Of a DNA stretch of 64,000 bases, positions 1 to 9,026 are shown piece by piece. How positions within the stretch are numbered: the first letter of the stretch is position 1; every line of letters begins with the position of its first letter. The DNA is from Sulfurovum sp. TSL1 (GTDB lineage Bacteria; Campylobacterota; Campylobacteria; Campylobacterales; Sulfurovaceae). Below the pieces are notes generated by a model. The model was not told the origin of the DNA, ran no database searches, and worked only from the letters and a program-made list of their open reading frames with translations. A program made the translations under genes and the position numbers. The stretch is taken from contig NZ_BPFI01000001.1 in the NCBI RefSeq assembly GCF_019972135.1, positions 231,106 to 295,105 on the forward strand, given 5' to 3'.

Positions 1-1638
1 TTCTTCTATTTACAGGAAAATGCATTTGATATGATGGACGGTTTCAGAGAGATCGTAGGACGGGATGCAAACCTCCAGGTACTTTCACGTGGTATCAACA
101 CAGTTATGCTTGATACTGGTAGCCGTGAAATGATAGAACTTTTTGCAAAAATGTTTAAAAAGCACGGTACAACGACCGTACGTAACTTTGATGCACTGAA
201 TGATGTGAACAACCTTGCATTTTCTGCAGAAATGATCAAAAAACATGGCCTTGACCATGAAGTAGTGGTAACAATGATGGACCTTCCTCCGGGATGTAAG
301 GGTGCACATGACGTTGCTTTCTACGAAAAAACATTGAGAAATATTTTAGATTCCGGTATCTCTTTTGACAGCGTTTGTTTTAAAGATGCTTCAGGTACAG
401 CAAACCCTCACAAAGTATATGAGACTATCACCATGGCGAGAAAGCTTCTTGGTGACAGTGTACACCTGAGACTTCATACACATGAAACAGCAGGTGTTTC
501 AGTGGCATCATACCTTGCAGCGCTAGATGCAGGAGCAAATGGTATCGATATGGCAGCATCACCGGTAAGTGGTGGTACCAGCCAACCGGATATCCTTACG
601 ATGCTTCATGCGACCAAAGGAACAGATTACAATCTTGGTGATCTACAGTTAGATAAGATCCTGAAGTATGAAGAGAGACTTAAAGAGTGTCTTTCTGACT
701 ACATGATACCGCCTGAAGCAACACAGGTATCACCGCTTATTCCATTCTCACCTATGCCTGGTGGTGCATTGACAGCCAACACACAGATGATGAGAGATGC
801 GGGAGATCTTGAAAAATTTGATCAAGTGATCGCTGCTATGAAAGAGGTCGTAGAACGTGGCGGTTACGGTACATCAGTCACACCTGTAAGCCAATTCTAC
901 TGGCAGCAGGCATATGCGAACGTGATGTTCGGACCATGGAAACAGATAGCTCCGGGATACGGACGTATGGTACTTGGGTATTTTGGTAAAACACCGGTAC
1001 AAGCCGATGAGGAGATCATCAAACTTGCATCTGAGAAGTTAGGTCTGGAACCAACAACAGAAAATCCTTTGGATATTGCAGATAAAGATGAAACGAAATC
1101 TATCGCACATTGGACAAAAGTGCTTGAAGATGAGGGATTGGATACTTCAGATGAAAATATTTTCATCGCAGGTGCATGTGCAGAAAAAGGTATTGCGTTC
1201 TTGAAAGGTGAAAGTCCTCTCATGGTAAGAAAAGGTCAAGAAAATAATTGTAATGGAGAAAAAGAGATGGCAGGAAATTATACAGTAGTTGTAGACGGTA
1301 AACAATATAGCGTACAAGTGGCAGAGGGTGAGGGAGATATCCAAATAGCACCTGCGGCACCAGCAGCACAGGTCAATGCAGTGGCAGAATCTGCAACACC
1401 GGCATTGGTACCGGGGGCAAAAGGAAGTGTGGAAATACACTCACAAACTCCAGGTAATGTATGGAAGGTCGTGAAGAACCCGGGCGACACTGTTGCTGAA
1501 GGCGATGTGATCATGATCCTTGAAGCTATGAAGATGGAAATTGATATTACTGCACCAAAAGCGGGTAAAATTGCCTCAATTAATGTCAATGTCAACGATT
1601 CAGTCGCAGACGGACAACTTCTCGCCACAATGGAGTAA
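1..1638 (+). CDS. oadA: Oxaloacetate decarboxylase / biotin-dependent carboxylase alpha subunit, 5' end missing
   Basis: The reading frame is open from base 1, so about 50 N-terminal residues lie outside the window; the visible part is 545 residues against roughly 600 for the family. It holds the carboxyltransferase domain, with the catalytic-lysine segment VCFKDASG, then a linker and a C-terminal biotinyl domain. The biotin-acceptor motif EAMKMEI lies about 35 residues before the stop, the usual spacing. The family moves CO2 between oxaloacetate (or pyruvate) and biotin. The next gene is the membrane beta subunit, 2 bases downstream, which argues for a sodium-pumping decarboxylase. With the biotin carboxylase at 9027 it could instead serve as a pyruvate or 2-oxoglutarate carboxylase subunit; sequence alone does not decide. 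Confidence 0.9.
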   Translation, partial: FFYLQENAFDMMDGFREIVGRDANLQVLSRGINTVMLDTGSREMIELFAKMFKKHGTTTVRNFDALNDVNNLAFSAEMIKKHGLDHEVVVTMMDLPPGCKGAHDVAFYEKTLRNILDSGISFDSVCFKDASGTANPHKVYETITMARKLLGDSVHLRLHTHETAGVSVASYLAALDAGANGIDMAASPVSGGTSQPDILTMLHATKGTDYNLGDLQLDKILKYEERLKECLSDYMIPPEATQVSPLIPFSPMPGGALTANTQMMRDAGDLEKFDQVIAAMKEVVERGGYGTSVTPVSQFYWQQAYANVMFGPWKQIAPGYGRMVLGYFGKTPVQADEEIIKLASEKLGLEPTTENPLDIADKDETKSIAHWTKVLEDEGLDTSDENIFIAGACAEKGIAFLKGESPLMVRKGQENNCNGEKEMAGNYTVVVDGKQYSVQVAEGEGDIQIAPAAPAAQVNAVAESATPALVPGAKGSVEIHSQTPGNVWKVVKNPGDTVAEGDVIMILEAMKMEIDITAPKAGKIASINVNVNDSVADGQLLATME

Positions 1639-1640
1639 GC

Positions 1641-2966
1641 ATGAAGTTCAAACATCTTTTACTTTCGATGATGTTCGCTTTTACAGCACTGACATCAACC
1701 GTGCAGGCCAGTGTGCATGAAGCACCTGCTGCCCCTGTGCAAGAAGAACAAGCCTATGAACCCAAATCTATCACCAAACTTCTTGTAAGCTTTTTTGAAA
1801 CTACAGGTCTCAATGCAATGGTAAACCCGGAAGAGGGTGTGAAGAATGGCCATGGGGATGAGATGAGTTTATTTGCCCAAAGTTGGGGTAAACTTATTAT
1901 GTTTACCATTATCTTCTTACTTTTCTATTTAGCTATTGCTAAAGGATTTGAACCACTTCTCCTTCTACCTATCGCCTTTGGTGGACTTCTCGCCAACATA
2001 CCTATCGCCAATATGACAAGTGATCACGGAATGCTGGGTATTATCTACAATATGGGTATTGCTAACGAATTCTTCCCACTGTTGATCTTTATGGGTGTTG
2101 GAGCGATGACGGACTTCGGACCACTTCTTTCCAACCCTAAAACTGCACTTCTCGGTGGAGCTGCACAGTTTGGTATCTTTGGTTCATTGGTCGGTGCTGC
2201 TGCACTTTCTCAGTATACAGGCATGGTAGACTTCACACTGAAACAATCTGCAGCGATCAGTATTATTGGTGGAGCAGATGGTCCTACATCGATCTTTATC
2301 GCGTCGGCACTGGCACCGGAACTTCTTGGAGCGATCGCAGTAGCAGCCTATTCTTATATGGCACTGGTCCCAGTGATCCAGCCACCGATAATGAGAGCAT
2401 TAACAACAAAAGAAGAGCGTCAGATCGTCATGAAGACTACGAGAAAAGTAAATAAGCTTGAAAAGCTTATTTTCCCTCTCATCGTTATTATGATGATCGC
2501 ACTCATCTTGCCGGATGCTGCACCGCTTATGGGTTCTTTTGCACTTGGTAACTTTGCAAAAGAGTCAGGCGTTGTGGATAGACTTTCCAATGAGATGCAA
2601 AACTCACTCATTAACATTGTGACTATTTTCCTTGGACTGGGTGTCGGTTCCAAACTGGCTTCAGACTCGTTCCTGGTAGCTGAGACCATGGGTATTATGA
2701 TCATTGGTCTTCTAGCCTTTGCTGCTGGTACAGCAGCAGGTGTACTTATGGGTAAAATCATGAACAAGTTCTCTAAAGAACCTATCAACCCACTTATCGG
2801 TGCAGCGGGAGTTTCTGCAGTTCCGATGGCAGCAAGGGTTGTAAGTAAAGTTGGTTCTGAAGAAAAACCGGGTAATATTCTGCTTATGCATGCTATGGGG
2901 CCAAATGTGGCTGGTGTGATCGGTTCAGCCGTAGCAGCTGGTGTACTACTTTCTATCTTTAAATAA
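1641..2966 (+). CDS. oadB: Sodium-pumping oxaloacetate decarboxylase beta subunit
   Basis: Integral membrane subunit that decarboxylates carboxybiotin and exports sodium ions. The conserved family motif [10 protein letters not shown] is at about residues 210-219; its aspartate is essential in studied homologues. The many membrane segments of OadB follow from about residue 85. The first 85 residues are unusual: a hydrophobic stretch that reads like a signal peptide (to about residue 23), then a polar Ala/Pro/Glu-rich stretch before the usual start of the family. It directly follows oadA in an operon. No gamma subunit is in the window; it could lie upstream of oadA. Confidence 0.93.
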   Translation: MKFKHLLLSMMFAFTALTSTVQASVHEAPAAPVQEEQAYEPKSITKLLVSFFETTGLNAMVNPEEGVKNGHGDEMSLFAQSWGKLIMFTIIFLLFYLAIAKGFEPLLLLPIAFGGLLANIPIANMTSDHGMLGIIYNMGIANEFFPLLIFMGVGAMTDFGPLLSNPKTALLGGAAQFGIFGSLVGAAALSQYTGMVDFTLKQSAAISIIGGADGPTSIFIASALAPELLGAIAVAAYSYMALVPVIQPPIMRALTTKEERQIVMKTTRKVNKLEKLIFPLIVIMMIALILPDAAPLMGSFALGNFAKESGVVDRLSNEMQNSLINIVTIFLGLGVGSKLASDSFLVAETMGIMIIGLLAFAAGTAAGVLMGKIMNKFSKEPINPLIGAAGVSAVPMAARVVSKVGSEEKPGNILLMHAMGPNVAGVIGSAVAAGVLLSIFK

Positions 2967-2981
2967 CGTAGTATTACATAT

Positions 2982-3135
2982 TATGCTTCCTCTTTTGAGG
3001 AAGTATACGTTAGGAAATACTATCTATTTTCTAACTTATGCTTTGGCATGATAAACATAAAAAGCGGTACCGCTTGAGCACTCTACCGAAGAGAGTGATC
3101 ATGGTGAGCGTAGAAAAAACGGACTAGTTCGTTTT
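2982..3135. promoter_or_regulatory. Cluster of five hairpins or palindromes between oadB and pckA
   Basis: Five inverted repeats stand in a row. 2982-3007: 11-bp stem with loop TTTT. 3010-3034: 10-bp stem, 5-base loop. 3062-3075: perfect palindrome AAGCGGTACCGCTT. 3079-3097: CACTCT/AGAGTG, 7-base loop. 3116-3135: 20-base palindrome with one G-T pair. None has a clean T run after it, so they are not textbook terminators. They may be regulator sites or a folded pckA leader. Confidence 0.5.
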
Positions 3136-3170
3136 ATATTAAAATAAAAAAAGAAAGAAATAGGATACTT

Positions 3171-4760
3171 ATGAGTACTAAAACGCCCAACGGACTTGAT
3201 AAACTAGGATTGAAAGATATTGGAGATGTCTATTACAATTTAAGTTATGACGAGTTGCAAGCGCACGAAGTAAACAGCGGAGAGTGTAAGATCTCATCAT
3301 CAGGTACAGCAATGTGTGATACAGGAATCTTCACAGGACGTAGTCCTAAAGATAAATATTTTGTTGATCAGGCACCTTCTAATGAACATATCGCTTGGGG
3401 TGACATCAATACAAAGATCAGTAAAGAAGTTTACGATGAACTTCTTGATCTTACATTAACGCAACTTTCCGGTAAGAACATTTATGTTACCGACGTCTAT
3501 GCCGGAGCAAGTGCAGCAAGTAAGCGTTCTGTACGTTTTGTGACAGAAGTTGCATGGCAGGCACACTTTGTTAAAAATATGTTCATCCGTCCTACGGACT
3601 CTGAACTTGAAAGATTTCAACCGGACTTCACTGTCTATAATGCATGTAAAGCGGTAGATGAAAAGTATAAAGAACACGGGTTGAATTCTGATGTTTTTGT
3701 TGTCTTTAATATAGAAGACAATGTGGGTATCATCGGTGGTACATGGTATGGTGGTGAGATGAAGAAAGGTATCTTCTCTATGATGAACTACTGGTTGCCT
3801 CTTGAAGGTAAACTTTCTATGCACTGTTCTGCCAATGTCGGTAAAGAGGGCGATGTTTGTCTATTCTTCGGACTTTCAGGTACAGGTAAAACGACGCTAT
3901 CAACAGATCCTCAAAGAGCACTGATCGGTGATGATGAACATGGTTGGGACAATCACGGTGTCTTTAACTTTGAAGGCGGATGTTACGCTAAAGTGATCAA
4001 TCTTGATGAGAAATCCGAACCTGAGATCTATGGTGCGATCGTGAAAGATGCACTTTTGGAAAATGTCGTTGCGGATGAAGTCGGTAATGTTGACTATACA
4101 GATGGTTCTAAGACTGAGAATACACGTGTTTCATACCCTATAGAACACATTGAAAACCATAAAACAGACCTACAGGCGGGTCATCCAAATAACATTATCT
4201 TCCTTTCAGCTGATGCATTTGGTGTCTTACCTCCGGTAAGTAAATTAACCAAAGAGCAGGCGATGTACTATTTCCTTAGTGGATATACAGCGAAAGTGGC
4301 TGGGACAGAAAGAGGTATTACTGAGCCTGTAGCAACCTTCTCTGCATGTTTCGGTGAAGCATTCTTACCACTGCATCCAACTGTCTATGCAAAACTCCTT
4401 GGTGAGAAGATAGATGAGCATGGCGTGAATGTATACCTGGTAAATACGGGTTGGACAGGTGGTCCATACGGTACAGGTAAGCGTATGAGCATCAAAAACA
4501 CAAGAGCGTGTATCGATGGTATCTTGAGCGGTGCTATCCTGAATACAGAGTTTGAGACATTGGATACATTCAATCTTGCTATCCCTAAAACATTAGAGGG
4601 TGTAGATACAGAGGTACTTAATCCAAGAAATACTTGGGAAGATAAAGCAGAGTATGACGCAATGTTAGCAAAACTCGCTGGTATGTTCCAGGAAAATTTC
4701 CATCGTTATGACGGAAATGGTGACGAGTTCGATTTCGCATCTGCAGGTCCTCAACTATAA
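3171..4760 (+). CDS. pckA: ATP-dependent phosphoenolpyruvate carboxykinase
   Basis: Interconverts oxaloacetate plus ATP with PEP plus CO2. 529 residues, a normal length. The kinase P-loop [13 protein letters not shown] begins at residue 234; the metal and substrate motif [14 protein letters not shown] lies about 45 residues earlier, and [12 protein letters not shown] is in the C-terminal half. The start follows AAGAAAGAAATAGGA. In an autotroph using the reductive TCA cycle the enzyme may run in either direction. It sits between oadAB and icd, all enzymes that add or remove CO2 around oxaloacetate and 2-oxoglutarate. Confidence 0.97.
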   Translation: MSTKTPNGLDKLGLKDIGDVYYNLSYDELQAHEVNSGECKISSSGTAMCDTGIFTGRSPKDKYFVDQAPSNEHIAWGDINTKISKEVYDELLDLTLTQLSGKNIYVTDVYAGASAASKRSVRFVTEVAWQAHFVKNMFIRPTDSELERFQPDFTVYNACKAVDEKYKEHGLNSDVFVVFNIEDNVGIIGGTWYGGEMKKGIFSMMNYWLPLEGKLSMHCSANVGKEGDVCLFFGLSGTGKTTLSTDPQRALIGDDEHGWDNHGVFNFEGGCYAKVINLDEKSEPEIYGAIVKDALLENVVADEVGNVDYTDGSKTENTRVSYPIEHIENHKTDLQAGHPNNIIFLSADAFGVLPPVSKLTKEQAMYYFLSGYTAKVAGTERGITEPVATFSACFGEAFLPLHPTVYAKLLGEKIDEHGVNVYLVNTGWTGGPYGTGKRMSIKNTRACIDGILSGAILNTEFETLDTFNLAIPKTLEGVDTEVLNPRNTWEDKAEYDAMLAKLAGMFQENFHRYDGNGDEFDFASAGPQL

Positions 4761-4768
4761 AACTATAA

Positions 4769-4797
4769 ACTCACACAGCATATTGTGTGAGTCTTTA
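4769..4797 (+). terminator. Terminator after pckA
   Basis: Nine-bp stem ACTCACACA/TGTGTGAGT with a 6-base loop, followed by CTTTAAT. It begins 8 bases past the pckA stop. Confidence 0.75.
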
Positions 4798-4973
4798 ATA
4801 TCCCCTTTCAAATCATTCTTTTTTCCATCTTTTACAACTAAGCTACACACTTTCATTGTATCATCTTCAATATAGTCTAATTTATAATGTTTATATCCTT
4901 CCTTATATTCTATCTATAGGTATAAAAAACGGGTCTCTAATGGCCTTTTTAGGCATCAGAAATCGACTCTGTA

Positions 4974-5000
4974 TATCTATTGTCTAACGAACAATAGATA
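4974..5000. promoter_or_regulatory. Perfect 10-bp inverted repeat, candidate operator
   Basis: TATCTATTGT and ACAATAGATA are separated by 7 bases. There is no T run after it, and it lies about 200 bases past the pckA terminator and 315 bases before icd, so a protein-binding site or small-RNA structure is more likely than a terminator. Confidence 0.45.
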
Positions 5001-5314
5001 AGCAGTATGATCTCCTGATATCTAATTCATTTTTTTATCAAAGTAGATAGGAAGCGCTTTTTAGATCTACAAATATATATACTTACTTCATCTCTTTGAT
5101 ACCTTTTCTTATGGTACTAGTGCTTTATTTCCAAATAAAGGCTATTAAATGGCAAAAATACTCAAATATATCATTTTATACCGCACTTATTATAATAATT
5201 ATGTGTAGTTATGAAACATATAAATTAAATAGGACTGAAAGTATCTTATTTATTGTATTTTTTTGTAAAAAATTTGTTACTTTTTGAACATTAATTTAAT
5301 TAAAGGAAAGAAAC

Positions 5315-7498
5315 ATGTCAAACTTACCAAAAATCATATGGTCAAAAATCGATGAGGCACCGGCTTTAGCTACATATTCATTACTACCAATTGTGAATGC
5401 TTTTACTAAAGAGGCAGGTGTAGAAGTTGTAGAGAGTGATATCTCACTGGCAGGAAGAGTGCTTGCAGCTATGGGTCTTGCTGAAGATGAACTGTCTAAA
5501 CTTGGAGAAGTGGTGCTTCAACCGGACGGAAACGTTATCAAGCTTCCAAACATCTCTGCATCCGTTGGTCAGTTGAAAGATTGTATCGCTGAGCTTCAAG
5601 GTCAAGGTTACGATATCCCTAACTACCCTGAAAATCCGGCAAACGCTGAAGAAAAAGCGATCCAGGCAAAATACAATGGTTGCCTTGGTTCTGCTGTTAA
5701 CCCGGTACTAAGAGAAGGGAACTCTGACAGACGTGCTGCAAAAGCTGTTAAGAGATTTGCACAAAACAACCCACACAGACTTAAAGCTGTTGATGAGAAC
5801 TGTCAGGCATACGTTGCTCACATGGGTGGTAAGGGTGACTTCTTCGGTCATGAAAAATCTGTAACATCGACTGCAGACCAAAAAGTAACGATCGCACTTA
5901 ACGGGAAAGAGCTTACTTCTATCGATGCATTGTCAGGTGAAGTGCTTGACGGTACATTTATGTCTGTTGCTGCTCTTAGAGCATTTTATAAACAAACGAT
6001 AGAAGATGCAAAAGCAAAAGGTCTTATCTGGTCACTTCACTTGAAAGCAACGATGATGAAGATCTCTGACCCGATCATGTTCGGTCACGCATTTGAGATC
6101 TTCTTTGAAGATGTATTTGCTAAATATGCTGATACTTTCAAAGAGCTAGGTGTGAACCCTAACATGGGTATGAGCGACCTTGAGAAAAAGATCGCTGGTC
6201 ACGCTCATGAAGCTGAGATCAAAGCAGCATTCCAGGCAGTAGTTGATGCTGATGCTCCAAAAATTGCTATGGTTGACTCTGATAAAGGTGAAACGAACTT
6301 CAATGCATCTAACGATGTCATTATCGATGCTTCTATGCCTGTTGTGGTAAGGGAAGGTGGTAAACAGTGGGATAGAACTGGTGCAGCTGGTGAAACTGTT
6401 GCTGTAGTTCCAGATTCTACTTACGCGATGTTCCACGAAGAAATGGTAGCTGATATCGTGAAAAACGGTCAATACGATGTATCTACAATGGGTGCAATGC
6501 AAAATATCGGTCTTATGGCTCAAAAAGCTGAAGAGTACGGTTCTCATCCAACTACATTTGAACTGGCAGAAGCTGGTACGGTTACCGTGACTGGTAGTGT
6601 AGATGGTGAAATGATGAGCTTTGAGTGTGAGGCTGGTGACATCTGGAGACTTGCAAGAACGAAAGATATACCGATCAGAGACTGGGTAAGATTGACTGTT
6701 GAAAGAACAAGAATCGAAGGTATCCCTGCCGTATTCTGGCTAGATGAGAACAGAGCACATGATGCTGAGCTTATCAAAAAAGTAAACGAATACCTTAAAG
6801 AGTATGATACTGACGGTCTGGATATCAGATTCATGAAAGTAACGGATGCAACTAGATTTACAAATGAAGAGATCAGAAAAGGGAACAATGTGATCGCTGT
6901 AACCGGTAACGTACTAAGAGATCACTTGACGGATATGTACCCGATCCTGGAGCTTGGTACTTCAGCGAAGATGCTTTCTATCGTTCCATTGATCGCTGGT
7001 GGTGGGCTGTTTGAAACGGGTGCAGGTGGATCAGCGCCTAAGCACGTAGATCAGTTCAACGAAACAGGTCACTTAAGATGGGATTCACTAGGTGAGTTCC
7101 TAGCATTGGCTGAATCTTTAAGAATGATCGGCCAAAAACATGAGGATGCTAAACTTGCAGCCCTGACTGCCGGTCTTGATGCTGCCAACCAAGGGTACCT
7201 TGATAACAACAAAGCACCAGGAAGAAAAGTAGGTGAGCCGGATAACAAAGCGTCTCACTTCTACTTGGCTCAGTACTGGGCAGAAGCACTTGCAAATGGT
7301 GAGAATGCTGCATTGGCTGCAAAGTTCGCTCCGGTTGCGAAAGCACTGAAAGAGAATGAAGAGAAGATCATGGAAGAGCTTCTTGCAGTTGAAGGAAAAC
7401 CTCAGGATGTTGGCGGATACTTTCACCCGAACGATGAGTTGGCTGCCAAGGCAATGAGACCATCTGCTACACTCAATGCGATTATTGACGCTATCTAA
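5315..7498 (+). CDS. icd: Monomeric NADP-dependent isocitrate dehydrogenase
   Basis: Interconverts isocitrate and 2-oxoglutarate plus CO2 with NADP(H). 727 residues, close to the 740 of the single-chain IDH-II family and unrelated in length to the common 400-residue dimeric enzyme. The N-terminus (MSNLPKIIWSKIDEAPALAT) and the segment GAMQNIGLMAQKAEEYGSHP are recognisable for the family. The start follows AAAGGAAAG. In the reductive TCA cycle of Campylobacterota this step runs as a carboxylation, which fits the bicarbonate transporter immediately downstream. Confidence 0.97.
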   Translation: MSNLPKIIWSKIDEAPALATYSLLPIVNAFTKEAGVEVVESDISLAGRVLAAMGLAEDELSKLGEVVLQPDGNVIKLPNISASVGQLKDCIAELQGQGYDIPNYPENPANAEEKAIQAKYNGCLGSAVNPVLREGNSDRRAAKAVKRFAQNNPHRLKAVDENCQAYVAHMGGKGDFFGHEKSVTSTADQKVTIALNGKELTSIDALSGEVLDGTFMSVAALRAFYKQTIEDAKAKGLIWSLHLKATMMKISDPIMFGHAFEIFFEDVFAKYADTFKELGVNPNMGMSDLEKKIAGHAHEAEIKAAFQAVVDADAPKIAMVDSDKGETNFNASNDVIIDASMPVVVREGGKQWDRTGAAGETVAVVPDSTYAMFHEEMVADIVKNGQYDVSTMGAMQNIGLMAQKAEEYGSHPTTFELAEAGTVTVTGSVDGEMMSFECEAGDIWRLARTKDIPIRDWVRLTVERTRIEGIPAVFWLDENRAHDAELIKKVNEYLKEYDTDGLDIRFMKVTDATRFTNEEIRKGNNVIAVTGNVLRDHLTDMYPILELGTSAKMLSIVPLIAGGGLFETGAGGSAPKHVDQFNETGHLRWDSLGEFLALAESLRMIGQKHEDAKLAALTAGLDAANQGYLDNNKAPGRKVGEPDNKASHFYLAQYWAEALANGENAALAAKFAPVAKALKENEEKIMEELLAVEGKPQDVGGYFHPNDELAAKAMRPSATLNAIIDAI

Positions 7499-7511
7499 GT
7501 AAAGCTATCGA

Positions 7512-7545
7512 GTATTGCACCATATCGGTGCAGTACCCGGCACCA
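7512..7545 (+). promoter_or_regulatory. Alternative hairpins between icd and sbtA
   Basis: GTATTGCACC (7512-7521) pairs with GGTGCAGTAC (7527-7536), with one G-T pair, across a 5-base loop. The same GGTGC can pair instead with GCACC at about 7540-7544, just upstream of the sbtA ribosome site AGGAG. The two structures exclude each other. There is no T run, so read-through from icd into sbtA is possible. Confidence 0.45.
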
Positions 7546-7567
7546 AAATGATTTTAGGAGATTCATT

Positions 7568-8542
7568 ATGAATATCGATTTAATACTTCAAAATATTTTA
7601 AATCCACCGATACTATTCTTTTTGCTCGGTATGTTAGCTGTTTTTTTCAAATCAGAATTGTCGATTCCGCAGCCTTTACCCAAACTTTTTTCATTGTATC
7701 TGTTGATAGCCATTGGGCTTCATGGAGGATATGAACTTTCTCATAGTGGTTTAAATACCTACATCTTTACTGCACTTTCCTTGGCAATCCTCATGGCGAT
7801 CATTGTACCGATCTATAGCTATTTTATTTTACGTATGAAATTGGATAACTATAATGCTATCGCTATTGCTGCGACCTATGGATCGATCAGTGCAGTGACG
7901 TTCATCACCGGTATCACCTATCTTCAAACGATTGGTGTTGAATATGGGGGCTATATGGTAGCGGGAATGGCACTTATGGAGTCTCCTGCTATTGTAGTAG
8001 GACTTGTGTTTGCTACACTGTTCGCTAGAGGTCCTGAAGATAAAAAAGAGACAGATTGGAAAGAGATCTTTAGAGAAGCATTTTTAAATCCATCAGTCTA
8101 TTTACTGGTCGGTGCTTTGATCATTGGTATTGTAACCGGAGAAAAAGGCTGGAATTCTATGGAGCCGTTGTTTGGAACGCTGTTTAAAGGAATGCTTGCA
8201 TTTTTCCTTCTTGATATGGGATTGGTTGCAGCAAAAAGAATTTATGAGTTAAAAAAAGTCGGACTGTTTTTAATTATGTTTGCAATCGCTATGCCTATCT
8301 TTAATGCATCCGTTGCTATTCTATTAGGGTACTTCTTTGAACTATCACAAGGAGATACCTTATTGCTGTCATTACTTGCGGGAAGTGCTTCTTATATTGC
8401 AGTGCCTGCGGCTATGAGGTTGTCTGTACCTGAAGCCAATCCTGGGCTCTATCTGCCATTAAGTCTAGCGGTCACTTTCCCTTTTAACATCTCTTTAGGG
8501 ATACCGCTATACTACTACTTTATTACTATTTTATGGGGGTGA
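7568..8542 (+). CDS. sbtA: Sodium-dependent bicarbonate transporter, SbtA family
   Basis: Polytopic inner-membrane protein, 324 residues, about ten membrane segments in two halves separated by a charged loop near residues 155-170. The segments LLGMLAVFFKSEL near the N-terminus and GSASYIAVPAAMRLSVPEANP near the C-terminus are typical of SbtA permeases, which import bicarbonate with sodium in cyanobacteria. It is shorter than the cyanobacterial proteins (about 370). The ribosome site AGGAG precedes the ATG, and a P-II-like gene follows after 3 bases, the usual sbtAB pairing. The likely role is to supply bicarbonate to the carboxylases around it. Confidence 0.88.
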   Translation: MNIDLILQNILNPPILFFLLGMLAVFFKSELSIPQPLPKLFSLYLLIAIGLHGGYELSHSGLNTYIFTALSLAILMAIIVPIYSYFILRMKLDNYNAIAIAATYGSISAVTFITGITYLQTIGVEYGGYMVAGMALMESPAIVVGLVFATLFARGPEDKKETDWKEIFREAFLNPSVYLLVGALIIGIVTGEKGWNSMEPLFGTLFKGMLAFFLLDMGLVAAKRIYELKKVGLFLIMFAIAMPIFNASVAILLGYFFELSQGDTLLLSLLAGSASYIAVPAAMRLSVPEANPGLYLPLSLAVTFPFNISLGIPLYYYFITILWG

Positions 8543-8545
8543 ATT

Positions 8546-8848
8546 ATGGAAAAAATGAAAAAAGTCGAAGTGATCATTGAGTCTATTTATACAAATAGAG
8601 TATTAGAGATATTTAAAGAAGCTGATGTAACAGGGTATACCATCATCAGAGATATTGAAGGGTATGGAAGTCATGGCCTAAAAACAGCCGATGAAGCGAA
8701 TGACCTTCTTAGCAATAATTATATCTTTACCGTATGCCGAGAGGAAAAATTTGAAAGAATGATAGAGAAGATTAGAGCGTTCATAGACAGATATGGCGGG
8801 AAATGCATTATTAGCGATTCTCTTGTTTTATTACATGAAAAAAAGTAA
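8546..8848 (+). CDS. sbtB: P-II-like regulator of bicarbonate transport, SbtB type
   Basis: 100-residue P-II-fold protein. The pattern KVEVIIESIYTNRVLEIFKE, then GYTIIRDIEGYGSHG, then a C-terminal RYGGKCIISDS matches the small trimeric signal proteins. Coupled to sbtA with a 3-base gap, it most likely gates SbtA in response to adenine nucleotides, as cyanobacterial SbtB does. The C-terminal redox pair of cysteines of some SbtB proteins is absent. There is no ammonium transporter or glutamine synthetase nearby, so a nitrogen role is less likely. Confidence 0.85.
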   Translation: MEKMKKVEVIIESIYTNRVLEIFKEADVTGYTIIRDIEGYGSHGLKTADEANDLLSNNYIFTVCREEKFERMIEKIRAFIDRYGGKCIISDSLVLLHEKK

Positions 8849-9026
8849 AGAGTACTTTGGAAGATTGTTTTTCGTTTGATAACACGATAATACCAATATT
8901 AGATAACTATACTGTTAAAAAAAGACAATTAAATATCAAAAATAGATAATTTATAGAACAAAAATAGTGTAGAGATAAAATCTAAAAATCTTTAAAATAC
9001 TGGCAAATAAAATTGAAGGAATTCGA

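Larger units (their letters stand above)
4761..5314. other. Non-coding gap between pckA and icd
   Basis: This 554-base AT-rich gap holds the pckA terminator, a small GCCT/AGGC hairpin near 4943-4954, a 10-bp inverted repeat at 4974-5000 and presumably the icd promoter. A 63-codon open frame at 5096 has no ribosome site and an unconvincing composition, so I see no gene here. Confidence 0.6.

Noticed and set aside
5096-5287. 63-codon open frame in the pckA-icd gap
   Set aside because: No ribosome site, residue composition dominated by Ile, Phe and Lys from AT-rich DNA, and it ends just before the icd ribosome site.
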